NCBI RefSeq assembly: GCF_020091405.1
Contig: NZ_CP081903.1
Location: 6,871,739-6,935,738 of the forward strand
Reading direction: 5' to 3'
From: Bacteroides cellulosilyticus
GTDB taxonomy: Bacteria; Bacteroidota; Bacteroidia; Bacteroidales; Bacteroidaceae
DNA length: 64,000 bases
Part shown: piece after piece, positions 52,489 to 61,535 of the stretch
Layout: each line of letters opens with the position of its first letter
How positions within the stretch are numbered: position 1 is the first letter of the stretch
Position numbers and translations under genes: made by a program
Notes under the pieces: generated by a model
The model's input: the letters and a program-made list of their open reading frames with translations, nothing else
Told to the model about the DNA's origin: nothing
The model's database searches: none

Positions 52489-52901
52489 CGGGTAACATTC
52501 ATTGACTACTCGCTTAAATAAAGTTCAGACCTTCCCCGACTGTCGATTTTTTTTCCGGGTACTATGTCTTCTGCTGACTTCTCACAACAAGCTTTACTCC
52601 GTGCCTCTGAAAAAAAAATACATCCGCACGTCTGTGAGACCTCCCCAGTTAAGAATATATTCTTTCCATCTTATACCTGCCGGATTTACTTTGGATGTTT
52701 CCGGATAGTTATCGGGCTTTGTCTTGCATTGCAGACTTACCCACATCCTTTAGCCTTTTATCCGGTTTCTGTTCGTCAGGCCAGATGTTTGCCGAGACCT
52801 TCCTTTGGATTCCACCTCACGATGGACACCCTTGGCGTTGGCTAAACACTTCCCACTATCAGGGTGTGTAAGGGACTTGCACCCATTAGAATATATCCAT
52901 G
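52489..52901 (-). other. Group II intron domains I-III (non-coding RNA part)
   Basis: About 410 nt of intron RNA upstream of the maturase ORF on the minus strand. ORFs that can be drawn here on the plus strand are shadows of the folded RNA. Confidence 0.7.
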
Positions 52902-52914
52902 CTGGGCGAACAAT

Positions 52915-52950
52915 AGAAAAGGCAGAGATTTTATGATTTCTGCCTTTTCT
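52915..52950 (+). terminator. Displaced asnA terminator
   Basis: AGAAAAGGCAGA (52915-52926) pairs with TCTGCCTTTTCT (52939-52950), followed by GTTTATCTC. Before the intron arrived it would have been about 15-25 bp downstream of the asnA stop. Confidence 0.7.
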
Positions 52951-53045
52951 GTTTATCTCTGTTCGAAGAAATAAAAAGAATGCTCTATTACAGGAATCAG
53001 ATTAAAATTGTATCTTAGCATCCGAAACTTTTAACACACAAAATT

Positions 53046-53708
53046 ATGAACGTTCAAATAGAAGAAAGTTGGAAAGCACGTTTGGAACCGGAATTTGAAA
53101 AAGATTATTTTCATACACTAACGGATTTTGTACGGGAAGAATACAGTCATTATCCGATATACCCTCCGGGAAAGCTCATATTCAACGCTTTCAATCTTTG
53201 CCCATTCGATAAGGTGAAAGTAGTTATCATCGGTCAGGACCCTTACCACGGTCCCGGACAAGCTCATGGTTTATGCTTTTCTGTGAACGACGGAGTTCGT
53301 TTCCCTCCTTCATTGATTAATATATTCAAAGAAATAAAAGATGATATTGGTACAGATGCTCCCACCACTGGAAATCTGACCCGCTGGGCCGAGCAAGGCG
53401 TCCTGCTCCTGAATGCAACCTTAACTGTCCGTGCCCATCAGGCAGGTTCTCATCAGAACCGCGGCTGGGAGACTTTTACGGACGCCGCCATACGTGTCCT
53501 TGCCGAACAGCGTGAACACCTCGTATTCATCCTCTGGGGATCTTATGCACAGCGTAAGGGTGCATTCATCGACCGGAGCAAGCATCTTGTTCTGACTTCT
53601 GCACATCCCTCTCCCCTATCTGCCTACAATGGCTTCTTTGGAAATAAGCATTTTAGCAGAGCGAATGCCTATTTGAAAGAACATGGAGAACAAGAAATAG
53701 CGTGGTAA
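53046..53708 (+). CDS. ung: Uracil-DNA glycosylase (family 1)
   Basis: 220 residues. It removes uracil from DNA as the first step of base-excision repair. Signatures are the water-activating GQDPYHGPGQAHGLCFSV, LLLNATLTV, and the minor-groove loop HPSPLSAYNGFFG, preceded by FILWGSYAQRKG. A terminator follows at 53736-53803. Confidence 0.97.
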   Translation: MNVQIEESWKARLEPEFEKDYFHTLTDFVREEYSHYPIYPPGKLIFNAFNLCPFDKVKVVIIGQDPYHGPGQAHGLCFSVNDGVRFPPSLINIFKEIKDDIGTDAPTTGNLTRWAEQGVLLLNATLTVRAHQAGSHQNRGWETFTDAAIRVLAEQREHLVFILWGSYAQRKGAFIDRSKHLVLTSAHPSPLSAYNGFFGNKHFSRANAYLKEHGEQEIAW

Positions 53709-53735
53709 AAAGCAATTCCTAATCAGAAAAAAAGA

Positions 53736-53803
53736 TATCCCCTTCTACACTGAAGCATTCCGATAAATAAATCGTTTCAACAGTATAGAAGGGGATATTT
53801 TTT
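53736..53803. terminator. Terminator between convergent ung and lptD
   Basis: TATCCCCTTCTA (53736-53747) pairs with TAGAAGGGGATA (53786-53797) across a long loop. A runs on the left and T runs on the right allow use in both directions. Confidence 0.75.
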
Positions 53804-53844
53804 ATGAAAAAGCAAATGCAGTGAAAGGAATATCAAATGGATTC

Positions 53845-56631
53845 TTAATACCATTTAATATTAGTCTGTGTCTGACTCTTCTTATCATATTTCAAATCTT
53901 GCAGAATACTGGCATTGGCACGGATAACGAAGCTATAGTACTTCCATGTACCAAATGGAGAAAGACTGGCAGACATGCTGAAACAGTGCAAGTCACGCGT
54001 TATATTGAAAGAAGTCTGTACTATCTTTTTAGCATTAAAGTCATAACCGGAGTTGAAGCTGACTGCCCACTTATTGGAAATCTTAACATTACCATTAATA
54101 TTAAGCGCATTCAGACTAAACTTATACGGATAACGCATGCTCTCTCTGTTGATTGGTCTGGAGGTATCTTCTGTTATATTAAAACCTGTACTTAGATTTA
54201 TAGACCAAGGCATTTTGAAAACCTGATAACCGTCATCATCTACAGCAGCTTTTTCCTTCTTCCGCTTGGTAGGCGTATTACTTGTTCCCGCATCATCAGT
54301 TTCGTCACTTTCACTGTCCGCATCAGTCTGTTCGTTTCCTTTTCCATCATCTTCACTCTTCTCTCCGGTAAAGAATGCTTTCCACTTCTTCCATGTATCG
54401 TTATTAAGCGTGTAACTGAAAGAGTTCCCATAGCCCTGGAAACGTCCAAAACGTCCGTAAGACCACTCTGTGCGGTCACTCGTTACAACCCTACCGTTTT
54501 TATCAAAGGCATAAGCATAAGTAGCAAAGACTGAACTCATACTGAAGGTATAGTTCTTACTCAATTTCAAACGCAAATTTAATGTCAGGTTACTCCATGG
54601 ACGCACCTTAGCAGCCGTATTATAAGAAATACTCGCACCCAACTCATCAATCAGACTGACCTTGCGTATTGAGTCATTCTTATCCTTATATTTCATTTCC
54701 AAGTTATTGGATATCTGGAATGAAATATTTCCAGATCTTCCTTGTCCAGGCACTCCGAACATTTGTCCGGCATATGGAGAATAAGTGATCGTATCTTGTG
54801 TTCCATCAGCATTGGGTTTAATATAAGTATCATAGTAACCATAGCGGGAAGAACCAAAGTCAGGAGCTGCACTGATACTGACAGAAGGAGTTATGACATG
54901 TCGAATCTGTATTTCCTTTTTCTTCATAAACAAAGGTTTATACATACCATAAATCTTTGTATTAACACCCAGACTGGCACTATAGTTATATACTCGATGG
55001 AAACCATAAATAGTATCAGTTTCTACTTCCCGCCCACTGGTACCTATATTCGGATCCCAGTCTTTCATCACCTTACGTGTATACCAACGCTCCGTATAAC
55101 TCACCGATGGAGTTACATTGAAGTACTTGAACAATGTAAACGTAGCACTGATAGGTATTTCATGTTTCATTCCGTTCTTCCAGTCCTTCACCAGATTGGA
55201 TTTGAACAGAAGATCATCTTTCGTAGTAATACTGTTAGAAAGGCGGCCACTATAGCGGAGAGAAATCTTCTCATACCACTTCTCATTACCTACTGCATTT
55301 TTCCGTTTGAAAGGAAAAATAGTACTCAAAGTAATATTCAAATCCGGTAAAGTTACGGCAATCGAAGAATCCTTCATACTCTGCGCAATATTACCGGTAG
55401 CAGCAATAGAAAGTTTCTGATCGGGGAAGTTACGTGAGTAGCTGATACTGGATGTTTTGGTATTCTGCGTCATAGCCTGCGCATTGTACATATTACCGAT
55501 ATTAGTACGCTCGTAGCTACTGGACGAGAAGTTCACACTGGCCGAGAATGACGAATTCGGACTGGCCTTGGGATCCTGGCGATGTGACCAAACAACTTTG
55601 AAGTCTTTTGCTACTGCATAGTCATCCAGGCCTTTATCACCGGTTTTAGTCACCTGATAGCTGGCCTGAAACAGACCGGAGAATTTATAACGAACATTAT
55701 AATTGGTCTCCGCATTCAAAGCCCAGGAGCCTTTAGTAAAGATATCACCGCGCAGTTTCAAATCCATCTTGTCGCTGATAGCGAAATAGTAACCGCCATC
55801 CGTCAAACCAAATCCACGGGTAGAGTCATCCATATAACTTGGCATGATGAAACCTGATGAATAACTACTGGAGAAAGGAAAGAAGAAAAACGGTACGGCA
55901 AGAGGTAGCGGGACATCCTCAATAACCAGATAAGCAGGCCCCGTCACTACATTTTTCTTGGGGCGTACTTTGGCATAGGTCATCTGCATGTAGAAGTGAG
56001 GATGATCGTGATTATCACAGGTAGTATAACGGCCGCTCTTCATGTACAGCTCATCGTTCATACCCTTCTTAGCATTATTACCGGTCACATATCCTTCACC
56101 TTGCTGACTGACTACATTACTAATCAAGCCCTTTTTACTCTTAAAATTATACCGAATCGTATTCGTCTCATAAGGTGTATCCCCATCTTTGAAGACTGGT
56201 CTCCCCTGTATGACTTTTAATGAGTCTTCCACACCATGGGCAAAAACCGTACTACTGTCCATATTCATAGTAATCACCTCGGCAGCCAACTCTATCTTCT
56301 GATAGTTCACCTTCCCATCTCCATATAAATTGGCAATACCATTCTGAGTGAACACAATAGAGTCAGTAGCTTCATAAATCACCGGAGCATCCAAAGGTTG
56401 CTTTTTCTTACCGGCAGGCTGCAATTGTATCGTATCGTTTTGCAGGGTATCCCCCTTCAATAAAGTGTCTCCTCTTTGTACACCTTCTATATTAAAGGTG
56501 TCTGTCCGCTCGGTTCCTGTGGGAACAGTTCTTCCACGCCGACGTTGCGAAAAAGCCTCGCCGGAGAGCAGGAGTAAGACAAGTAGTAGTATGAATGATA
56601 TGAATGTATTTGCTTTCAATGGCGTAATCAA
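53845..56631 (-). CDS. LPS-assembly protein LptD homologue
   Basis: About 928 residues if translation starts at TTG 56631 (LITPLKANTFISFILLLVLLLL signal peptide). The open frame extends to ATG 56736, but a promoter box at 56655-56662 lies inside that extension, so the longer form could only come from read-through. After the signal come an OstA-like beta-jellyroll (about 55-200; SIVFTQNGIANLYGDGKVNY, YVTGNNAKKGMNDELYMKSG) and a long barrel with repeated aromatic strands. VPFFFFPFSSSYSSGFIMPSY is typical of the family. An acidic, Lys-rich insertion (about 780-830) lies in a loop. It inserts lipopolysaccharide in the outer leaflet. It ends at TQTNIKWY. Confidence 0.85.
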   Translation of the reverse strand: MITPLKANTFISFILLLVLLLLSGEAFSQRRRGRTVPTGTERTDTFNIEGVQRGDTLLKGDTLQNDTIQLQPAGKKKQPLDAPVIYEATDSIVFTQNGIANLYGDGKVNYQKIELAAEVITMNMDSSTVFAHGVEDSLKVIQGRPVFKDGDTPYETNTIRYNFKSKKGLISNVVSQQGEGYVTGNNAKKGMNDELYMKSGRYTTCDNHDHPHFYMQMTYAKVRPKKNVVTGPAYLVIEDVPLPLAVPFFFFPFSSSYSSGFIMPSYMDDSTRGFGLTDGGYYFAISDKMDLKLRGDIFTKGSWALNAETNYNVRYKFSGLFQASYQVTKTGDKGLDDYAVAKDFKVVWSHRQDPKASPNSSFSASVNFSSSSYERTNIGNMYNAQAMTQNTKTSSISYSRNFPDQKLSIAATGNIAQSMKDSSIAVTLPDLNITLSTIFPFKRKNAVGNEKWYEKISLRYSGRLSNSITTKDDLLFKSNLVKDWKNGMKHEIPISATFTLFKYFNVTPSVSYTERWYTRKVMKDWDPNIGTSGREVETDTIYGFHRVYNYSASLGVNTKIYGMYKPLFMKKKEIQIRHVITPSVSISAAPDFGSSRYGYYDTYIKPNADGTQDTITYSPYAGQMFGVPGQGRSGNISFQISNNLEMKYKDKNDSIRKVSLIDELGASISYNTAAKVRPWSNLTLNLRLKLSKNYTFSMSSVFATYAYAFDKNGRVVTSDRTEWSYGRFGRFQGYGNSFSYTLNNDTWKKWKAFFTGEKSEDDGKGNEQTDADSESDETDDAGTSNTPTKRKKEKAAVDDDGYQVFKMPWSINLSTGFNITEDTSRPINRESMRYPYKFSLNALNINGNVKISNKWAVSFNSGYDFNAKKIVQTSFNITRDLHCFSMSASLSPFGTWKYYSFVIRANASILQDLKYDKKSQTQTNIKWY

Positions 56632-56654
56632 CTTATAGTTTCCGCTTGAAGGGA

Positions 56655-56662
56655 CAAAAGTA
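56655..56662 (-). promoter_or_regulatory. -7 box TACTTTTG for lptD, inside the upstream frame
   Basis: The plus-strand CAAAAGTA implies a transcript start near 56648, 17 nt before the TTG codon at 56631. Confidence 0.6.
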
Positions 56663-56707
56663 CGTAAATTATACGGATAATCTCCCTTTTTAAAGAAATT
56701 TAGATTG

Positions 56708-57244
56708 CTACAAGAACTGTTCGCACCAGCGATCAAAACGTTTCAGACCTGCATTACCGAAATTTGAAAGACTTTTTCGGGCTTTCTCCACTGTTTTTTC
56801 CCGCTCCAGATGAGTCTTGGAATAAAACTTATCGGCAAAACAAACGACTTGCTCTTCCAGGCTAACCGGGAGCATATCCCGATGAGGTACTGGCAGGTTT
56901 TGCGAAATAATATCATCCAGAGATAGTCCTGCGCCCGTATGCCTTTCACATACCAACGCATGCCGGGGATATCCTTCCTGACGCATCAGATCTGCCCCTA
57001 AATAGCCATGACAGATATAGGGCTGATCGCCAAAACAGAAGATTCCCGGAGCATTAGTCAGAAAGATTCCGATATCATGCAGCATGCCGGCTTCATATAA
57101 AAAGTCTTTATCCAACTGAAGCTCCGGATGGTGATCAGCAATTGAAAGAGCCTTCTCGGCCACCAAACGACTATGCACCAACAAGATGTGTTTCCGTTCA
57201 TTATCCTCCGGATAATATTTATCGATGATTGTAACGGGTGACAT
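56708..57244 (-). CDS. HD-domain protein
   Basis: 178 residues. HD motifs are visible: a first His in HILLVHSRLVAEKALSIA, the AGMLHDIGIFL pair (His-Asp about residue 56) and further His residues in YICHGYLGADLMRQEGYPRHALVCERH. It is likely a metal-dependent phosphohydrolase acting on nucleotides or a related substrate. The start codon directly follows the stop of the glycosyltransferase gene with no gap, so the two are translationally coupled. Confidence 0.85.
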   Translation of the reverse strand: MSPVTIIDKYYPEDNERKHILLVHSRLVAEKALSIADHHPELQLDKDFLYEAGMLHDIGIFLTNAPGIFCFGDQPYICHGYLGADLMRQEGYPRHALVCERHTGAGLSLDDIISQNLPVPHRDMLPVSLEEQVVCFADKFYSKTHLEREKTVEKARKSLSNFGNAGLKRFDRWCEQFL

Positions 57245-58963
57245 TTATTTCTTTTTAAACTTATACATATAAATCTCATCACGCAAATCGCAACTGCGCT
57301 TCTTCGTAAGGAAAATCTCTTCAAAGTCGTATGTATTTCCAAATTCTTCAAACAACAGTTCTTTTCCTCTCTCCGGCAAAACAACATATCCCTCACCGGA
57401 CGGCAAATCCTTCTCAAAATGACGCATCTGATCATTCATATAGAAATTTGCACAATAGAAGCTCATGCCATCATATGAGTAGACCGTTCCCTGCGGCACA
57501 TATTCCCTGATTTGGTTAACCAGGTGCTTGTCCGATTTAACTGCCAACACCGTAGGTTGATAGACCCCATCCAGAGAAACGAAAAGACAAAGCATACATC
57601 CGGCGATACTATATAATAAGGAGTAAGCGCCGGCCCGCTTCGCTACTCCCATCCATGTGCAGACGGCCGCTATCAAAGGAAGCACCACCAGACACCATTT
57701 AGGAATAGACAGAGAAACCGATTCCAAAGCATGCATAAAAGATACATTTTCAGCAGCATGACGACCGGTTCCAAAAAGACTATCCGGTATCAGCCCTAAA
57801 CGTACCACTATGAAAGTAACCGTAAGTATCAAACACAGAGACGCAAATATATGTGCAGAGATTTTAAATACTTTTGCCCCACGCTGCACCAAAGCTAATA
57901 AATATTCAGCTATCAGCACTGCCATAAATGGATAGATGGGAAGCAGATAAACGCTACGTTTACTCTTGGGGATGCAATAGAATATGAAAATAAAGAGAAT
58001 TACCACCCATGTGAACAATTGCAAGGGCGACTGTGAACGGAATTTTTTCCAGGCTTTCCCAATACGTTCGCCGAAAGATATCCCCTCAGGTAACACACGC
58101 ATGTTTTTCCATTTCAGTCCAAAGAGAGATATCAGCAATACCAAAGTCCAGGGTATCCAGCCCCAGATAACAGTTAGGAAATTATACCATATCGGATTCT
58201 CATGTGATCCGTAGGACATCTTTCCCATGAAGCGACCGGTATTCTCTTCCAACATTAAATCGACAAAAGACTGTCCGCCTTGTGCATAAGCTGCGCCCGC
58301 CCAGGCTGCATAAGGAATCAAAGAAAGGATTCCTACAGGCAATAACAAGAAGAATGTCTTCCAGAAAGAACGTCCACGCAACAACTGGTAAATACCGATA
58401 CAGACACATGGGAATATAGAACCTACCGGTCCTTTGGTCAATGTGGCACAGCCCATCAGTAAAACAGCCAGCCAGGGAATGCCGCGGCACTCCTTCTCAT
58501 CCCAACGAAACAGTAAACACAATGAAATAACAATAAACGACACCTGCAACATATCTACACGGCAAGCTACCGCTGCCCGATGTACTTCAAAAGAAGACAG
58601 AAGAAGGATAGAAGCCAGAAAAGCTGTTTTTACACCCTTACGTTTTGCTATAAAAGAGAAGAACACCAACTGCATAGCCAGGAATGCAATAGCAGACGGC
58701 AGGCGGGATGAATACTCTGACACTCCTCCAAAAAGAGAAGAGATGGCAGCAATGGCCCAGTAGAGGAAAGGAGGCTTATAAGCTATATCGGTACCATAAT
58801 TCACCGGAAGTATCCAGTTACCACTCTCTAACATAGAAAAGGCAACAATGGCCTCACGTGGTTCACCTTTAGAATAAAAAATGGTTTCCCCCAGAAAAGG
58901 GAGTATCACAAGCATACTGAGTAGCGCTATAAACCAGAACGCTTTCTTCCTATCATCTGACAT
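57245..58963 (-). CDS. ArnT-like/PMT-family membrane glycosyltransferase (GT39/GT83)
   Basis: 572 residues with about 11-12 hydrophobic helices. FYSKGEPREAIVAFSMLESGNWILPVNYG near the N-terminus contains the conserved acidic pair and the E-R/K loop of ArnT/PMT enzymes; KPPFLYWAIAAISSLFGGVSEYSSRLPSA follows as in this family. A periplasmic C-terminal domain begins at about 465. It probably transfers a sugar from a lipid-phosphate donor to a lipid or protein acceptor. It is divergent from the gtrA/GT2 pair, which could make such a donor. It forms an operon with the HD gene, and perhaps lptD by read-through. Confidence 0.85.
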   Translation of the reverse strand: MSDDRKKAFWFIALLSMLVILPFLGETIFYSKGEPREAIVAFSMLESGNWILPVNYGTDIAYKPPFLYWAIAAISSLFGGVSEYSSRLPSAIAFLAMQLVFFSFIAKRKGVKTAFLASILLLSSFEVHRAAVACRVDMLQVSFIVISLCLLFRWDEKECRGIPWLAVLLMGCATLTKGPVGSIFPCVCIGIYQLLRGRSFWKTFFLLLPVGILSLIPYAAWAGAAYAQGGQSFVDLMLEENTGRFMGKMSYGSHENPIWYNFLTVIWGWIPWTLVLLISLFGLKWKNMRVLPEGISFGERIGKAWKKFRSQSPLQLFTWVVILFIFIFYCIPKSKRSVYLLPIYPFMAVLIAEYLLALVQRGAKVFKISAHIFASLCLILTVTFIVVRLGLIPDSLFGTGRHAAENVSFMHALESVSLSIPKWCLVVLPLIAAVCTWMGVAKRAGAYSLLYSIAGCMLCLFVSLDGVYQPTVLAVKSDKHLVNQIREYVPQGTVYSYDGMSFYCANFYMNDQMRHFEKDLPSGEGYVVLPERGKELLFEEFGNTYDFEEIFLTKKRSCDLRDEIYMYKFKKK

Positions 58964-58992
58964 ATATTTCTGTTTTTAGTGATTTCTGTGCG

Positions 58993-59030
58993 CAAAAGTA
59001 CGAATTATTCTGCAACAATCCCTAACTTTG
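58993..59030. promoter_or_regulatory. Back-to-back promoter boxes
   Basis: CAAAAGTA at 58993-59000 reads TACTTTTG for the minus-strand glycosyltransferase. TAACTTTG at 59023-59030 serves gtrA on the plus strand. Confidence 0.6.
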
Positions 59031-59043
59031 CCTTCTCAATTCT

Positions 59044-59430
59044 ATGAATATGAAGAGACAGAAAAAACTGCCGGAATTTATTCGTTTCATTATGGTAGGT
59101 GTCTTTGCCACCGCTCTGCACTATGGTTTATATTTTATATTCCAGCGATTCATCAATGTAAATATAGCCTACAGCATAGGCTACATACTCAGCTTTATTG
59201 CTAATTTTTATCTGACAGCCCTTTTTACCTTCGGAAAGAAGCCATCCTGGAAGAAAGCTTTTGGCTTCGGGGGAGCCCATCTGATCAACTATATCCTGCA
59301 TATAAGTTTACTGAATCTGTTCCTTTGGTTAGGCTTTTCCAAACCCTTCGCCCCCATACCGGTATTTACCATCGCTATCCCGGTAAACTTCCTGCTAGTG
59401 AGATTTGTTTTCAAATACAAAGAAAGATAA
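59044..59430 (+). CDS. GtrA-family membrane protein
   Basis: 128 residues with four membrane helices (FIRFIMVGVFATALHYGLYF, IAYSIGYILSFIANFYLTALF, LINYILHISLLNLFLWLGF, VFTIAIPVNFLLVRFVF). GtrA proteins are thought to flip polyprenyl-phosphate-linked sugars across the inner membrane. ATG 59044 follows the promoter box by 14 nt; ATG 59050 is also possible. It is paired with the GT2 gene 50 bp downstream, the standard gtrA-gtrB arrangement. Confidence 0.88.
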   Translation: MNMKRQKKLPEFIRFIMVGVFATALHYGLYFIFQRFINVNIAYSIGYILSFIANFYLTALFTFGKKPSWKKAFGFGGAHLINYILHISLLNLFLWLGFSKPFAPIPVFTIAIPVNFLLVRFVFKYKER

Positions 59431-59480
59431 TTTGTTTTTCTCCCGATTTCTTACGAATATTGCAAAAAGAATAATTGATT

Positions 59481-60434
59481 ATGGAAAAATCTCCAGTACT
59501 CGCTATCGTAGTACCTTGCTACAAAGAAGAAGCTGTATTACACGAAACACATAAAAGACTCAGTCTCCTATTGGATAAACTGATAGCAGAACGACACATT
59601 TCTCAGGATAGTTATATCTTATATGTAAATGATGGCAGTACAGATCAGACTTGGCCTATCATCAAGGATTTACACCAAAATACCCCCTATGCCTGTGGGC
59701 TGAATCTAGCCGGAAATGTGGGACACCAAAATGCACTCATGGCCGGACTGAATGCCGTCAAAGAACGATGTGATGTTGCCATTTCCATAGATGCCGACTT
59801 GCAAGATGATGTCAACGCCATTCCCGAAATGCTCGAACGCTACCGGGAGGGATGTGACATTGTTTATGGTGTACGCCGGGAACGTAAAACCGACACTTTC
59901 TTCAAACGTACCACTGCCCTCGCTTTCTACAAGTTGATGAAAATAATGGGAGTAAAGTCGGTTTATAACCATGCGGATTATCGCTTGATGAGTTGCCGTG
60001 CTATCCAACAACTTTGCCGTTTTCGCGAGCGCAATCTCTATCTGCGCGGACTGGTGCCTCTCATCGGTTACCAAACCGCCTGTGTTTACTATAATCGCGA
60101 CAAGCGTTTTGCCGGAGAATCGAAATATCCATTCAAGAAGATGTTGAACTTTGCCATCGACGGAATCACATCTTTCTCAGTCAAACCTGTGCGCATGGTT
60201 TTCTGGCTGGGCTGTATTTTTATACTGATAGCCGTATGCGTCACCATCTGGACGCTACGCGCTTACTATTTCCACGACACTGTGCCCGGATGGTCATCTC
60301 TGATGATTTCCCTCTGGCTGGTAGGTGGTACAATATTGGTATCCCTGGGAATTGTAGGCGAATATATCGGTAAAATCTACATTGAAGTAAAGGACAGGCC
60401 AAGATATAACGAGGAAGAATTGCTGTTGCGTTAA
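59481..60434 (+). CDS. GT2 family polyprenyl-phosphate sugar transferase (GtrB/DPM1-like)
   Basis: 317 residues from ATG 59481. The GT-A domain has VVPCYKEEAVLHET, YVNDGSTDQTW and the metal-binding SIDADLQDD. Two C-terminal membrane helices (MVFWLGCIFILIAVCVTIW and SLWLVGGTILVSLGIVGEYIG) and the end KDRPRYNEEELL are typical of GtrB/ArnC-like enzymes that load glucose or another sugar on undecaprenyl phosphate. With GtrA and the ArnT-like enzyme opposite, a periplasmic glycosylation route is likely. Its last 4 bp overlap the stop of the convergent transporter gene. Confidence 0.92.
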   Translation: MEKSPVLAIVVPCYKEEAVLHETHKRLSLLLDKLIAERHISQDSYILYVNDGSTDQTWPIIKDLHQNTPYACGLNLAGNVGHQNALMAGLNAVKERCDVAISIDADLQDDVNAIPEMLERYREGCDIVYGVRRERKTDTFFKRTTALAFYKLMKIMGVKSVYNHADYRLMSCRAIQQLCRFRERNLYLRGLVPLIGYQTACVYYNRDKRFAGESKYPFKKMLNFAIDGITSFSVKPVRMVFWLGCIFILIAVCVTIWTLRAYYFHDTVPGWSSLMISLWLVGGTILVSLGIVGEYIGKIYIEVKDRPRYNEEELLLR

Positions 60435-61393
60435 TGTTGCGCTTCTTCCCTCTTTCTTTTTTTCCATAGCTGCCAGCTATTGATCAGATTCTGCCATAAG
60501 ACATAAGATCCCGGTCCCACGGAGGAAAGTGGATTCAGATAAGTATATGCCATCCAGATAGCAAGAACCGTATTTTTCTGTCCCAGTGCCTGCCCGCCAC
60601 TGATACGGTCATTATAACGTCCACCTATATTCTTACCCAAAAAGAATTGCAGGCAACAAGCCACTAATCCGGCAAAGGCTATCAATATTTCCACCGAAAC
60701 CGGTGCATCACTGATTACCAGGGAACGAACTGTTTGTCCGGATACAATAGCAAGCGCTACGCCCCACAAATAAAAAGCAAGATCATGGAAACCCAATAAA
60801 AAATGGTGTACACGGGGCATAAACACTCTCAGAAACCACGCCAGGAAGAAAGGGAACAACAACAACGGGAACACTTTACTCAGGATTTTCAAGAAAGCGG
60901 CAAAGAAAGTCATGTCAGCATGAGGCTCCACTAACGGAAAAACCAAAGGAACCGCTACTGCCGCCAGCAAATTAGACAATAAGGTATAAGTAGTCAACGT
61001 AGATGCACTGCCTCCCAACTTGCCAGTGATGACAGCCGCTGCAGTAGCAGTTGGACAAATCACACAAACCATCGCCCCCTCAAATACTTCCCGATATATT
61101 TCATCCATCGGACAGCATACCAGCAAAGCGGCAATCGCCAGACATGAAATTGTCTGAAACAGCAGCAACCAGCCATGCCATGCTTTAGGTTTCAGTTCAT
61201 TCAGTTTTTCTACTTTACAAAAAGTAAGCAACAGTTGGACAAAGATCAGCAGCGGAGTAATATACGCAATCAAATCACTAATATATGGTTTGGTAGGCGC
61301 CAAGAAAGGGACATTTGCAAGGATAAAGTATCCCAAAGTACCTGAAAGCATCGCCAGTGGCAATGTCCAGTTCTTAAGAAAACGAACTAACAT
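60431..61393 (-). CDS. Bile acid:sodium symporter (SBF) family transporter
   Basis: 320 residues with nine to ten membrane helices. Family motifs are CVICPTATAAAVITGKLGGSASTLTTY and the C-terminal GQALGQKNTVLAIWMAYTYLNPL, which lies in the crossing-helix region of ASBT-type proteins. The substrate is unknown; organic anions, bile acids or steroid conjugates are possible in a gut bacterium. It lies convergent with the GT2 gene and divergent from the amidase gene. Confidence 0.88.
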   Translation of the reverse strand: MLVRFLKNWTLPLAMLSGTLGYFILANVPFLAPTKPYISDLIAYITPLLIFVQLLLTFCKVEKLNELKPKAWHGWLLLFQTISCLAIAALLVCCPMDEIYREVFEGAMVCVICPTATAAAVITGKLGGSASTLTTYTLLSNLLAAVAVPLVFPLVEPHADMTFFAAFLKILSKVFPLLLFPFFLAWFLRVFMPRVHHFLLGFHDLAFYLWGVALAIVSGQTVRSLVISDAPVSVEILIAFAGLVACCLQFFLGKNIGGRYNDRISGGQALGQKNTVLAIWMAYTYLNPLSSVGPGSYVLWQNLINSWQLWKKRKREEAQH

Positions 61394-61512
61394 ACCTTTT
61401 TTCTATTTAATTTGCGGGTGCAAAGTTAGTCTGTTTTAAAGAAATCTCTCACAAATCCCGGGGAAAAGTAACAAAACTTCATGTAAAACGTGAGTTTTCT
61501 ATAAATTTCCAC

Positions 61513-61520
61513 TACATTTG
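61513..61520 (+). promoter_or_regulatory. -7 box TACATTTG for amidase
   Basis: The box overlaps a possible TTG codon at 61518 and so excludes it; the ATG at 61536 is then only about 9 nt from the predicted transcript start. Confidence 0.65.
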
Positions 61521-61535
61521 CAACGACTTTTGGGT

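Larger units (their letters stand above)
50989..52911 (-). mobile_element. Group II intron with reverse transcriptase
   Basis: The minus strand starts GTTCGCCCAGCATGG near 52911, with GGGTGCAAGTCCC and the AGTCAGCAGAAGACATAGTACC-like block before the ORF, all typical of bacterial group II introns. Domain V is at about 51030-51076 (AACCGCC...GGCATGCGTGGTGG, followed by GTGAGAGG). Domain VI follows and the 3' end is CTACTCGAT near 50989. The ends are placed to within a few nt. It sits next to a terminator hairpin (52915-52950) in antisense orientation to asnA. Confidence 0.88.

Noticed and set aside
52502..52845. Small plus-strand ORFs upstream of the maturase
   Set aside because: They lie in folded group II intron RNA and have no conserved features.
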